Shown here piece after piece: positions 1-7,075 of a DNA stretch of 11,144 bases; within the stretch, counting starts at the first letter, position 1; every line of letters starts with the position of its first letter. The stretch is from an uncultured Micrococcales bacterium (GTDB lineage Bacteria; Actinomycetota; Actinomycetes; S36-B12; GCA-2699445). The notes under the pieces are model-generated. The model did no database searches. It worked only from the letters and a program-made list of their open reading frames with translations, and was not told the DNA's origin. The stretch is taken from contig CAIWTL010000181.1 of assembly GCA_903915555.1 (NCBI GenBank), positions 1 to 11,144 of the forward strand, written 5' to 3'. The position numbers and the translations under genes were made by a program.

Positions 1-501
1 GCCCACCAGCGACAGGAGCACCATCACCACGGTCGTCGGGCGCTGTCGCCGCAGCGACCAGCCCAGTTGCCGGGTCCAGGGCACGTCGGGGAGTGGTGGG
101 ACGATGACGTCCGAGGGCGCCGGCAGTGGGGTACGGCGCGTGAACCGACTGGTACGCCGATTCCGCACGACGGTTGCCCCCCGGTTGCGGGGCAGCACCG
201 CGAAGGCGTCCTCACCCGAGCCGGAGACGACCGGCCCGGGCAGTTCCTGCCACCAGCGCCCCAGCCTGACGAGCGGACGGGTCAGCAGACCCGAGGCCGC
301 AGCCACGGCATCTCCTGGGGGGAGGTCGCGCTCGACCTCAGGATCGGACGGCCTGACGCCTTCCCCGATCGAAGCGGCGGCGACCGAGTAGGCGTCCACG
401 AGGGGGTCGGCGAACCGCTCCCCCGCATGAGCGACGTGGTCGGGTGTGGCGGCCGTGCTGATCGACGAGACCGCCTGGTCGAGGAACTCCGAGTCAGCCA
501 T
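1..501 (-). CDS. NHLM-type bacteriocin/RiPP export ABC transporter, second subunit (ABC2), partial
   Basis: Only the first 167 codons are visible; the gene runs off the left edge. The translation starts MADSEFLDQ and gives about 155 mainly soluble residues. The first hydrophobic helix begins at the edge (VVMVLLSLVG). The pattern around residues 89-155 (PGPVVSGSGEDAFAVLPRNRGA, then a proline-rich PSDVIVPPLPD before the membrane) resembles the N-terminal cytoplasmic extension of the NHLM_micro_ABC2 family, whose members carry this extra region before a permease and an ATPase domain. Those domains lie outside the window. The ATG at 501 has a good GGAG ribosome site (509-512, 7-nt spacing). It overlaps the end of the ABC transporter gene upstream by 8 nt, so the two are probably translationally coupled and work as a pair in peptide export across the plasma membrane. 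The assignment rests on recognised similarity plus operon position; the ATPase motifs cannot be checked here. Confidence 0.7.
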   Translation of the reverse strand, partial: MADSEFLDQAVSSISTAATPDHVAHAGERFADPLVDAYSVAAASIGEGVRPSDPEVERDLPPGDAVAAASGLLTRPLVRLGRWWQELPGPVVSGSGEDAFAVLPRNRGATVVRNRRTSRFTRRTPLPAPSDVIVPPLPDVPWTRQLGWSLRRQRPTTVVMVLLSLVG

Positions 502-2371
502 GCAGCAACTCCGCGAACGTTCCGGATGTGCGCAGTTCGGCGTAGGTGCCCCGCTGGACCACCCGCCCCCCGTCCAGGACGACGATCTGGTCGGCGTCCC
601 GGATGCTGGACAGCCGGTGGGCGATGACGAGGCACGTGCACCCGCGGCGCCGGAGGTTCTGCTCGACCTCGGCCTCCACCAGCGGGTCGAGGGCGCTCGT
701 CGCCTCGTCGAGGACGAGGATCCGCGGGTCCCTCACGAGGGCGCGCGCGATCGCGAGGCGCTGCAGCTCACCACCGCTGAACCCGCTCTCCCCACCGCTG
801 ACGAGGGCGTGGAAACCGCCGGGCCGCGAGATCACAGCCTGCTCGATACAGGCGTCGGAGGCCGCGATCCGCAGTTGCTCCTCGGTGACGGCGTCGTCCC
901 AGAGGGTCAGGTTGTCGCGGATGGTTCCGGGGAACAGCAGCGACGTCTGGGGGACGTAGGCGACGTCGGCGGTCCGGCGGTCCCGGGGGACCAGGAGTCG
1001 GGGGGTCCCGTCCAGCAGGATGTCCCCGTGCCACGGGCGCAGTTCGCCGATGACGAGGCGGGCGACCGTCGTCTTGCCGCTTCCGCTGCTGCCCACGACG
1101 GCCAGGCGGCTCCCGGCCGGGATATCGAGCGACAAGCCGTCCAGCAGGGGCGGCCGGTCGCGGTCGTAGCCGAAGGTCACGGAGCTGACCGACACGGTGC
1201 CATCCAGCCGTTCCGGCCATGTGTTGTCCCCGATCGCCACGAGTTCGGGGTCCTGCGGTTCGCGGAGGACCGCGTCGGTCTGGCTCTGCGCGCTGACCAC
1301 CGATTGGAACAGGACACCACCGAACACGAGCATCGCGAGCGCCTCGAACAACATCACCGCGAACGCCTCGGCCGCCACGACGGTGCCGATCGTGATATCC
1401 CCGCGCATGACCAGGAGGCACCCCGTCGCCAGCACGGCGCCGAGCCCGAGTGAGGCGGTGAGGACGGGCACGAGAGCGAGGAGTTGTGTCGCGTTGCCCA
1501 GCCGACTGAGCGAACGGGCGTTGGTCATGCGGGCGCGCGACCACCGGCGGAAGGCGAACTGCTCCCAGGCGGCAGCCTTGACCGATTCCTCGGCCGCGAC
1601 GACGTCCGATGTCAGCGACGTCAGTGCGACGAGGTCCTGGTCACTCGCCTGTTGGAGGTTCCTGCGCCAGCGCAGGATCCCCAGCGAGGAGGCGACGGAG
1701 CAGGCCGCGACGAAAAAGGCGGTCAGTCCGATGGGTGCGCTGAGAGTGACGAGAGCGACGGCGAAGACCACGGCGTTGAGGACGTTGACCAGCGCCAGTG
1801 GCAGGAGCATGCCGCCCTGGAACGCCAGGCGTTGCCCGGCGTTGATGCGCGCCACGAGGTCGCCGGCCCCGAACCGGGCGACCGTCGGCGGCGGCAGGGT
1901 CAGGACGTGCCAGGTGAATCCCAGCATCCCCGTCCGGCTGAGGCGCAGGACGAAGCGGCGCAGGACCGCGTACTGCAGCACGACCACCGCCGCGCTGACC
2001 GCGGCCGCCGCCGCCAACCCCACCAGGACGGGGGCGGCCCAGCCCTCGTCTCCGGCGACGAGGTACCGGTCGACGAAGAGGCGCAGCAGCAGCGGAACGC
2101 CGACCGCCGGAACGAGTCCCGCGGCCGCGGCCACCAGGGTGAAGGCCACGGCGGACCTCCCCTGGGCGAACACCGATCGCACGGACGCCGACCGGGACCG
2201 GTCGGGGACGAACCGGTTCCCCGGTCGCCCGTCGACGATGTCGTAGGTCGCCAGCGTGACCTCGTCGGCCGTACCGGTCGGCATCGTCCCGAGCGACGCG
2301 GTCTGTGCGGCCAGCGTCTCCCGGTCCACATCCCGCCCCGACCGGCGCAGCAGGTCACGTGCCGCTGTCAC
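494..2371 (-). CDS. NHLM-type export ABC transporter (ABC1 position), permease-ATPase fusion lacking the C39 peptidase
   Basis: This is a half-transporter of 625 residues from the GTG at 2371. That start is chosen because it forms a 4-nt GTGA overlap with the stop of the HlyD-like gene; the longer in-frame ATG at 2473 would overlap that gene by more than 100 nt. Residues about 75-360 form the exporter membrane domain (several long hydrophobic helices, including LVPAVGVPLLLRLFVDRYLV). The C-terminal ATPase has Walker A GSSGSGKTT (427-435), Q-loop VPQTSLL (Q475), signature FSGGE (531-535), Walker B ILVLDEATSALD (551-562) and H-loop His585, so it should hydrolyse ATP. The usual N-terminal C39 cysteine peptidase of about 150 residues is absent: only about 65 residues precede the membrane domain and they contain no cysteine. 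Between an HlyD-like protein and a second ABC exporter, its likely job is export of a modified or unmodified peptide, with leader cleavage done by another enzyme or not at all. The substrate is unknown. Confidence 0.85.
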   Translation of the reverse strand: MTAARDLLRRSGRDVDRETLAAQTASLGTMPTGTADEVTLATYDIVDGRPGNRFVPDRSRSASVRSVFAQGRSAVAFTLVAAAAGLVPAVGVPLLLRLFVDRYLVAGDEGWAAPVLVGLAAAAAVSAAVVVLQYAVLRRFVLRLSRTGMLGFTWHVLTLPPPTVARFGAGDLVARINAGQRLAFQGGMLLPLALVNVLNAVVFAVALVTLSAPIGLTAFFVAACSVASSLGILRWRRNLQQASDQDLVALTSLTSDVVAAEESVKAAAWEQFAFRRWSRARMTNARSLSRLGNATQLLALVPVLTASLGLGAVLATGCLLVMRGDITIGTVVAAEAFAVMLFEALAMLVFGGVLFQSVVSAQSQTDAVLREPQDPELVAIGDNTWPERLDGTVSVSSVTFGYDRDRPPLLDGLSLDIPAGSRLAVVGSSGSGKTTVARLVIGELRPWHGDILLDGTPRLLVPRDRRTADVAYVPQTSLLFPGTIRDNLTLWDDAVTEEQLRIAASDACIEQAVISRPGGFHALVSGGESGFSGGELQRLAIARALVRDPRILVLDEATSALDPLVEAEVEQNLRRRGCTCLVIAHRLSSIRDADQIVVLDGGRVVQRGTYAELRTSGTFAELLHG

Positions 2372-3156
2372 GGGACCATCCAGTCCACGACATTCCCGTC
2401 GCGGGTGACCACCTCGACGGCGACCAGGGTTCCACCGTCGAGAGGCTGGGTCGGTCCCGTCCCGATCGTCCACGTGACGCCCGTGGGGGTGTCACCGGGC
2501 GCCATCTCGATCGTCGCCTCGGTCACCGGACCTCGGCCCAGCCAGTAGTCGGCCAGCTCGGCGTTGTCGCCCACCAGGGTCAGGACGCGTTCCCGGGAGA
2601 CGGCGGTGGGAGCCACCGAGACGACGCGGCCCTCGATGAACCCGTACTGGGCCGCGGGGGCGTCACTGGGGGAGACGTAGGCGGCCATACCGGGCGCGAC
2701 CGTCTCGGCGGCGGCGGCCGGCAGGAAGGCCGAGACCCGCAGCCGACGGTCCGCCGGATCGATGAGCGCCAGCGGCTCGCCCGGCGAGGTGAACCGGCCG
2801 GATCGGGCCCGGACGTCCACGACCGTCCCGGTCACGGGCGACCTGAGCACCGTCATGCGCCCGTCGGCGTCGTCCCTCACGGCCACGGCCGCTTCCCCCT
2901 CGTGCACCTGATCACCGGGTGCGATGTGGACGAAGCCGACCGTCCCGGAGATCCTGGTCCCCAGTTCCGTATAGCCGCCGACGGGCAGGATGATCCCCTC
3001 GCCGTTCACCGTCTCCGGCGCTCGGCCGAGGAACGCCCAGAGTACGGCCGCCACGACGAGCAGGCACAACCCCACGAGTGTGGCCACGAGGCGCATCGGC
3101 GTGAGTGTCCCGCTGGCCCGGACCTCGCCGGCGGGATCCTCTGGGGCCTCGACCAT
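2368..3156 (-). CDS. HlyD-like membrane fusion protein of an NHLM-type export system
   Basis: A 262-aa periplasmic-adaptor-type protein. A short N-terminal tail is followed by one membrane helix (about residues 22-44, LVATLVGLCLLVVAAVLWAF). A biotinyl-lipoyl-like hammerhead follows, with two half-motifs: GTVGFVHIAPGDQVHEGE and, after no long coiled coil, SPVTGTVVDVRARSGRFTSPGEPL. The C-terminal part (GVTWTIGTGPTQPLDGGTL ... VVDWMVP) resembles the NHLM_micro_HlyD family, which is shorter than classical HlyD and lacks its long hairpin. It would anchor in the plasma membrane and assist the two ABC proteins encoded next. It is the first gene of the operon; its stop overlaps the next start as GTGA. 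No Shine-Dalgarno precedes the ATG, but a TAGGCT hexamer ends 6 nt before it, consistent with a leaderless message. The family call is confident; the exported cargo is not known. Confidence 0.82.
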   Translation of the reverse strand: MVEAPEDPAGEVRASGTLTPMRLVATLVGLCLLVVAAVLWAFLGRAPETVNGEGIILPVGGYTELGTRISGTVGFVHIAPGDQVHEGEAAVAVRDDADGRMTVLRSPVTGTVVDVRARSGRFTSPGEPLALIDPADRRLRVSAFLPAAAAETVAPGMAAYVSPSDAPAAQYGFIEGRVVSVAPTAVSRERVLTLVGDNAELADYWLGRGPVTEATIEMAPGDTPTGVTWTIGTGPTQPLDGGTLVAVEVVTRDGNVVDWMVP

Positions 3157-3162
3157 GAGGTC

Positions 3163-3168
3163 AGCCTA
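3163..3168 (-). promoter_or_regulatory. Candidate -10 element of the export operon (leaderless start)
   Basis: On the minus strand TAGGCT fits the actinobacterial TANNNT -10 pattern. It is separated by only 6 nt (GACCTC) from the ATG at 3156, so transcription would begin at or next to the start codon. No ribosome site is present upstream and no convincing -35 is seen. This is an inference from spacing and consensus. Confidence 0.45.
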
Positions 3169-3240
3169 GAGAGGAGTCCGCGTCGCTGGCGGCGGATCGC
3201 GATGAGAGCCTCCGGTGGCACGGCGCTCGCGCCGGCTGGG

Positions 3241-3246
3241 CACAAT
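3241..3246 (+). promoter_or_regulatory. Candidate -10 element for the serine hydrolase gene (leaderless start)
   Basis: CACAAT keeps the two most conserved -10 positions (A2, T6) and lies 6 nt before the GTG at 3253. No Shine-Dalgarno precedes that codon, so a leaderless transcript is likely. The layout mirrors that of the divergent export operon 73 bp away. The same hexamer supports choosing the GTG over the upstream ATG at 3202. Confidence 0.42.
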
Positions 3247-3252
3247 GGCGCT

Positions 3253-4047
3253 GTGGATCACCGTGCGGCCGAGCGGTCGAGCCGCGACCTCCTGCGGTCG
3301 TGGGCGGCGAGTCCGGGACGCGCTGTCGCGTGCCGGGTCGTGACACCCGAGCGGTCCTTCCATCACCAGGTGCAGGGGAACACGGCGTTCCCTGCCGCGA
3401 GCCTGTTGAAGGTGCCGCTCGCCATCGCCGCCGAGGATGCCATCCGACGGGGTGATCTGACCGGGACGGTGCCCGTTGCTGCACTGCGGTCGGGGCGACC
3501 TGGCGCCCTCGAGGTGCTCGCCGCCGGGCGGGACCTCACGCCCACCGAGGTCCTCGGACTGGCGATCGCCCTCAGCGACAACGACAGCGCGACGTGGCTG
3601 TACCGACAGGTCGGTATGGCGGCCGTCCGGGAGGTACTGGCCCGTCTGGGGTGCGCCGGGACGCGACTGGCCGATGCCGAACGTCCCGACGTCGGACCGC
3701 TGACCGGGGTCACGACAGCCGACGATGCGCGGACCCTGGTGACGGCCGCCGCGGATCCGGTCGACCATCCGCTGGTCGCCCACGCCCTGCGCAACAGCAT
3801 CCAGTCGTCACGGATCCCCCTGGGGGCCACCGAGGCCGATGTGCGACTCGCCCACAAGACGGGATCGCTGGCGGGGGTGGCCCATGATGCGGCGGTCATC
3901 GACTGCGACACGGGAACGCTCCACATCGCTTTCCTGTCACGGGATCAGGGCGACACCCTCGTCACCGGCTACGAGATGGGCATCTGCACCCGGGAGCTCC
4001 TCGAGGTGTGGGGGCTCGGTGCCCGGACGACGACGGGGCTGGCATGA
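3253..4047 (+). CDS. Class A beta-lactamase-fold serine hydrolase, no signal peptide
   Basis: A 264-aa protein from the GTG at 3253; an in-frame ATG at 3202 would add 17 residues and has no ribosome site. It carries the penicillin-recognising enzyme motifs in order and spacing: S50-L-L-K53 (nucleophile and general base), S108-D-N110 and K202-T-G204. A glutamate in ADAERPDVG (E143) may stand at the omega-loop position of class A deacylating Glu166, but the surrounding RxxExxLN pattern is not conserved. True beta-lactamase activity is therefore uncertain. Neither start gives a signal peptide or membrane helix, so the protein looks cytoplasmic, unlike secreted beta-lactamases and DD-peptidases. 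The stop overlaps the next ATG as ATGA, so it is coupled to the DUF218-methyltransferase gene and may hydrolyse an ester or amide in the same pathway. The fold assignment is firm; the substrate is unknown. Confidence 0.8.
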   Translation: MDHRAAERSSRDLLRSWAASPGRAVACRVVTPERSFHHQVQGNTAFPAASLLKVPLAIAAEDAIRRGDLTGTVPVAALRSGRPGALEVLAAGRDLTPTEVLGLAIALSDNDSATWLYRQVGMAAVREVLARLGCAGTRLADAERPDVGPLTGVTTADDARTLVTAAADPVDHPLVAHALRNSIQSSRIPLGATEADVRLAHKTGSLAGVAHDAAVIDCDTGTLHIAFLSRDQGDTLVTGYEMGICTRELLEVWGLGARTTTGLA

Positions 4048-5591
4048 GCGGGGTGCGGCGCCGCGCACGGCAGGCCGGCGCGTCCCTGTCGATGGGCGCC
4101 GCGGTCGGTGTCGGCGCGACCGGGTGGTGGCTGGGGCGTCACTGGGTGTCGCTGCGTCGCGCGATCGCAGCGCGACCCGCAGGCAACGCGATCGTCGTTT
4201 TCGGCTGCAGTGTTCTGGACGACGGACCGAGCAGCGAGTTGCGGGCCCGGCTGGATCACGCGCTCCGGTTGTGGCAGGACGGCTGTGCCCCCCTGCTGGT
4301 CGTCAGCGGCGGGGTCGACCGGGGGATCGACGAGGTGACGGTCATGCGCCGCTACCTGGAGCAGGCCGGAGTGCCGCCCGAGGCGATCGTCGACGGCCGC
4401 CCGGGGGACAACACGCGCGCCACGGTATCGACCATGGCGGATCTGGCGCTGGGGCCGTACGTCGGGGTCAGTTCCGCCTACCACTCCCGCCGTATCGAGT
4501 CGGAGTGCGCACGGCAGGGGATCGATGTCGTCATGAGTGCTCCCGCGACCACGCCGGAAACGGCCCGGCCGCGGACCCACGCGGTGCGTTTCCTGACCGA
4601 TGCGGTCGGAACGCTCTGGTACGCGGTCCCCCCGGCGGTGACGCAGCGGGTGGACGTCGGATGGCTGCGTCACGAGATCCCCCAGTTCCTGACCGGCCGG
4701 GAACGACCGCCCCGACTCTCCGGCCCCCCGGACGAGGACCGGCCGTCCGAGGCTGGAGCGGCGCCACCACTGCATGTGGCACCGGGTCACCCTTACTCGC
4801 CGCTCCCGTCGCTCCGCGACGTGGACCGTGCGGTGCGGACCGCGGCGGCCGCCGACGAATCCATCCCCGGTCTCGACATGCGGGTCGCCGACCAGATGGC
4901 GCTCCTCGAGTCGTGGGTCGAGGCCTACGACGACCTCGACTTCCCCGACGAACCCGGTAGTGGCAGGTTCTACTACGCCAACAACTGGTTCACCTACGCG
5001 GACGCCGTCGGATACGCGCTCATGCTTCGTGACCTGCGGCCCAGGCGCGTCGTCGAGGTGGGGTGCGGATTCAGTTCCGCCCTGGCGTTGGACGTGGCGG
5101 AACGGTTCCTGCCGCAGGCCCCGGCGTTCACGTTCATCGACCCCGACCCGGTCCGCCTGCGTGAGGTCACGCGTCCCGGCGACCTCACCGGTCGACTGCT
5201 GGCCCGTCCTGTCCAGGATGTGCCTGTCGAGCGGTTCCGGGAGTTGGCGGCGGACGACATCCTCTTCGTGGACAGCAGCCATGTCCTGAAGGCGGGGTCG
5301 GACGTCCAATACCTGCTCGATCACGTCCTGCCGGCGCTGGCCCCCGGTGTCCGGATCCACTTCCACGACGTCTTCGCCGCCTTCGAGTACCCCGACACGT
5401 GGCTGCGGCAGGGGGTCGCGCTCAACGAGGCCTACGCGGTACGGGCGCTGCTGTCGGGAGGTGACCGCTACCGCGTGGTGTTGTCCGTGCCCCACCTGGC
5501 GCGACACCACCGGGCCTGGTTGGCCGAGCACATGCCGCTGATGCTGGCGGGGGACTTCCCGACGGGGGGGATCTGGCTGGAGAAGACCTGA
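4044..5591 (+). CDS. Fusion protein: DUF218 (YdcF/SanA/ElyC-like) domain plus Methyltransf_24-type SAM methyltransferase
   Basis: A 515-aa protein whose ATG overlaps the hydrolase stop as ATGA. Residues 11-31 form a modest hydrophobic stretch flanked by arginines on both sides. Residues about 48-195 are a DUF218 domain: AIVVFGCSVLDDG, ELRARLDHALRLW, LLVVSGG (85-91), EQAGVPPEAI and the GDNTRATV signature (121-128). After a Pro/Arg/Gly-rich linker (about 215-245), residues 248-515 match a complete class I methyltransferase of the Methyltransf_24 type: YSPLPSL, FYYANNWFTYADAVGYAL, the SAM-binding motif VVEVGCGFSS (336-345), FIDPDP (364-369), DILFVDSSHVLKAGSD (405-420) and HFHDVF (439-444). DUF218 proteins act in envelope or uncharacterised nucleotide-related chemistry, and E. 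coli YdcF is reported to bind S-adenosylmethionine. Relatives of the methyltransferase often sit in glycan gene clusters. The linkage suggests modification of an envelope or secreted compound. Domain calls are firm; the reaction is unknown. Confidence 0.83.
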   Translation: MSGVRRRARQAGASLSMGAAVGVGATGWWLGRHWVSLRRAIAARPAGNAIVVFGCSVLDDGPSSELRARLDHALRLWQDGCAPLLVVSGGVDRGIDEVTVMRRYLEQAGVPPEAIVDGRPGDNTRATVSTMADLALGPYVGVSSAYHSRRIESECARQGIDVVMSAPATTPETARPRTHAVRFLTDAVGTLWYAVPPAVTQRVDVGWLRHEIPQFLTGRERPPRLSGPPDEDRPSEAGAAPPLHVAPGHPYSPLPSLRDVDRAVRTAAAADESIPGLDMRVADQMALLESWVEAYDDLDFPDEPGSGRFYYANNWFTYADAVGYALMLRDLRPRRVVEVGCGFSSALALDVAERFLPQAPAFTFIDPDPVRLREVTRPGDLTGRLLARPVQDVPVERFRELAADDILFVDSSHVLKAGSDVQYLLDHVLPALAPGVRIHFHDVFAAFEYPDTWLRQGVALNEAYAVRALLSGGDRYRVVLSVPHLARHHRAWLAEHMPLMLAGDFPTGGIWLEKT

Positions 5592-5592
5592 C

Positions 5593-5618
5593 GTTCGGGG
5601 CGGGCCGCGGCACCGAAC
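5593..5618. terminator. Possible bidirectional terminator between convergent genes
   Basis: The 32-bp gap between convergent genes holds GTTCGG (5593-5598) and its exact complement CCGAAC (5613-5618), a 6-bp stem with a 14-nt GC-rich loop that includes the palindrome GCCGCGGC. There is no T-run on either side, so the call rests on position and symmetry only. Confidence 0.3.
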
Positions 5619-5623
5619 ACGGG

Positions 5624-7012
5624 TCACAGGTGGATGAGGGCGGTCATCTCGTCGTCGAACGCGTGCACCAGGCCATGCGGGTCCGGGACGTTGTCCCGGT
5701 CTGCTTTGAAACCCACGCGGATGGTGCCGTCGAAGCTGAAGATGCACTCGTTGAGGGTCTGGATGCCGGCGCTGGGCGCCCAGCCGAGAACAGTCGTCAC
5801 GGGGACGCCCGCGAAGTAGCGTTCCCGGCGGGGGCCGGGGACGTTGGTGGTGATCCCGATCGCCTTGGCCGAGAAGAAGTCGATCATGCTGCGGGCGAGG
5901 TCGGGGTTCAGTGTGCCGAGGGCCTCGATGGCCCCGAAGGTGACCGCTGCCTCCGGGCTCGACTTGATCTGGTCCATCCGGGTCTTGGCCGCCCGGACCC
6001 GCGCCTCCGGTGTCTCCTGTCCGACCGGGAGACTCAGTACGACAAGGGCGAAGCGGTTGCCCAGGTCCCGGGGAAGCGGGCGGTCCAGGGGGCGCAGATT
6101 CACCGGCACCATCGTGGCGAGGTCGTGGGGCGCGCCGCCGTGGTCGATCACATGGGTCCGCAGTGCTCCCGCCACCGCGGCCACCATGAGGTCATTGATC
6201 GTTGCGTCGACGCGGGCGCCCGCGTCTTTCACGGCCGATAGATCGTGCGGACGGGACCAGACCGCGACCTTGTCGACCCCGACGGAGCCCGTGAGGGGGC
6301 TGCTCGGTGTGCCGGCGAGCAGGAGTTTGTTGACGATGTCCGGGGTGTTGGCGACGAGGTTCATGGCGTCCGACAGCCGACTGGGGTCCGCGAACGAGGC
6401 GAGCCGGGACATCGTGTGCAGTCCGCCGCGCACCGCGTCGTTCACGGCGCCGGTGGCTCCCCCCACCAGGTCTCCGATGCCCGCGGATGACGGCCCGGGC
6501 GCGGGATCGCTGGATGAGAGGTCCTCGAGGTCGGCGGCGGGACGGTCGTCGGTCAGTTCGAGCAGCACACGGGCCAGTGCCGTGCCGTCGGCGAGTGCGT
6601 GATGGAACCTCGCGACCATCGCCGAGCCACCCCCGTAGCCGTCGAGGAGGTGCACCTGCCACAGCGGGCGGTTCCGATCCAGAGGTTGGCTCATGAGCCG
6701 ACTGACGTAGCGCTGCAGCGCCTCGTCGTCGCCGGGTTGCTCCAGTTCGCCGACGACGACGTGGTTGGCCACGTCGAAGTCCGGGTCGTCGACCCAGTTG
6801 AACCCCCCGAGGGGATTGCGTGAGGGCACGGGGATCTGACGGAAGACCGGGTAGCGATCGGGCAGTCGGCGGCGCAACACGGATCGGGCGCGTTTCCGGT
6901 CGACCGGCGCGGCCATCGTCATGACGCCCTCGATGACCATGAGGTTCTCCGGGGTGTCCATGGTGAGCCACAGCGCGTCCACCGCCGACACAGATCGTTT
7001 GCCGTCCGCCAT
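5624..7012 (-). CDS. WS/DGAT-family wax ester synthase / diacylglycerol O-acyltransferase
   Basis: A 462-aa protein, the usual length for this family. It transfers an acyl group from acyl-CoA to a fatty alcohol or diacylglycerol, making wax esters or triacylglycerol at the membrane or lipid-droplet surface. The catalytic motif HHALADG (137-143; family HHxxxDG) is intact. The N-terminal LSAxDxxWL-like motif reads VSAVDALWLTMD, followed by PLDRNRPLW (110-118). The C-terminal half has TINDLMVAAVAGALR (271-285, the NDVVLA-type motif), GNRFAL and ITTNVPGP. The ATG at 7012 has a strong AGGGAGG ribosome site (7019-7025, 6-nt spacing). A TACGCT hexamer (7035-7040) is a plausible -10. Mycobacterial homologues such as tgs1 belong to the DosR hypoxia regulon, but I see no DosR box directly in front of this gene. 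The substrate (alcohol versus diacylglycerol) cannot be told from the sequence. Confidence 0.9.
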   Translation of the reverse strand: MADGKRSVSAVDALWLTMDTPENLMVIEGVMTMAAPVDRKRARSVLRRRLPDRYPVFRQIPVPSRNPLGGFNWVDDPDFDVANHVVVGELEQPGDDEALQRYVSRLMSQPLDRNRPLWQVHLLDGYGGGSAMVARFHHALADGTALARVLLELTDDRPAADLEDLSSSDPAPGPSSAGIGDLVGGATGAVNDAVRGGLHTMSRLASFADPSRLSDAMNLVANTPDIVNKLLLAGTPSSPLTGSVGVDKVAVWSRPHDLSAVKDAGARVDATINDLMVAAVAGALRTHVIDHGGAPHDLATMVPVNLRPLDRPLPRDLGNRFALVVLSLPVGQETPEARVRAAKTRMDQIKSSPEAAVTFGAIEALGTLNPDLARSMIDFFSAKAIGITTNVPGPRRERYFAGVPVTTVLGWAPSAGIQTLNECIFSFDGTIRVGFKADRDNVPDPHGLVHAFDDEMTALIHL

Positions 7013-7018
7013 GCTGGC

Positions 7019-7040
7019 CCTCCCTGGAACTGACAGCGTA
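7019..7040 (-). promoter_or_regulatory. Ribosome site and candidate -10 of the WS/DGAT gene
   Basis: On the minus strand TACGCT (7040-7035) fits TANNNT. The ribosome site AGGGAGG (7025-7019) follows, 6 nt before the ATG. The gap to the secreted-protein stop also holds a 6-bp hairpin, CGGGGA-gga-TCCCCG (7050-7064), which could attenuate read-through from upstream. No clear -35 is seen. Confidence 0.35.
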
Positions 7041-7075
7041 GGCGGCGGCCGGGGAGGATCCCCGCCGGGCCCGGA

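Noticed and set aside
446..1453. Plus-strand frame opposite the ABC1 exporter gene
   Set aside because: Antisense shadow of the ATPase domain; the minus strand has all ABC motifs.
2372..2473. Longer ATG start for the ABC1 exporter
   Set aside because: It overlaps the HlyD-like gene by over 100 nt with an Arg/Gly-rich translation; the GTG at 2371 gives a standard GTGA overlap.
2305..3252. Upstream extension of the serine hydrolase frame
   Set aside because: It is antisense to the HlyD-like gene, carries no domain, and would remove the divergent promoter region.
3157..3252. Possible RiPP precursor peptide gene in front of the exporter operon
   Set aside because: The gap is only 96 bp, has no start codon with a ribosome site leading to a Gly-Gly or leader-like peptide, and appears to be promoter DNA.
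4773..5591. Separate methyltransferase gene starting at the in-frame GTG 4773
   Set aside because: No ribosome site at suitable distance and no stop between the domains; a single fusion protein is the simpler reading, although internal initiation is not excluded.
3969..5747. A 592-codon minus-strand frame opposite the DUF218-methyltransferase gene
   Set aside because: Low-complexity Arg/Gly/Pro translation, no motif, and the plus strand encodes two recognised domains over the same stretch.
7050..7064. CGGGGA-gga-TCCCCG hairpin as a DosR-like box for the WS/DGAT gene
   Set aside because: It lacks the GGGAC...GTCCC arms and correct centre; at best it is a weak hairpin.
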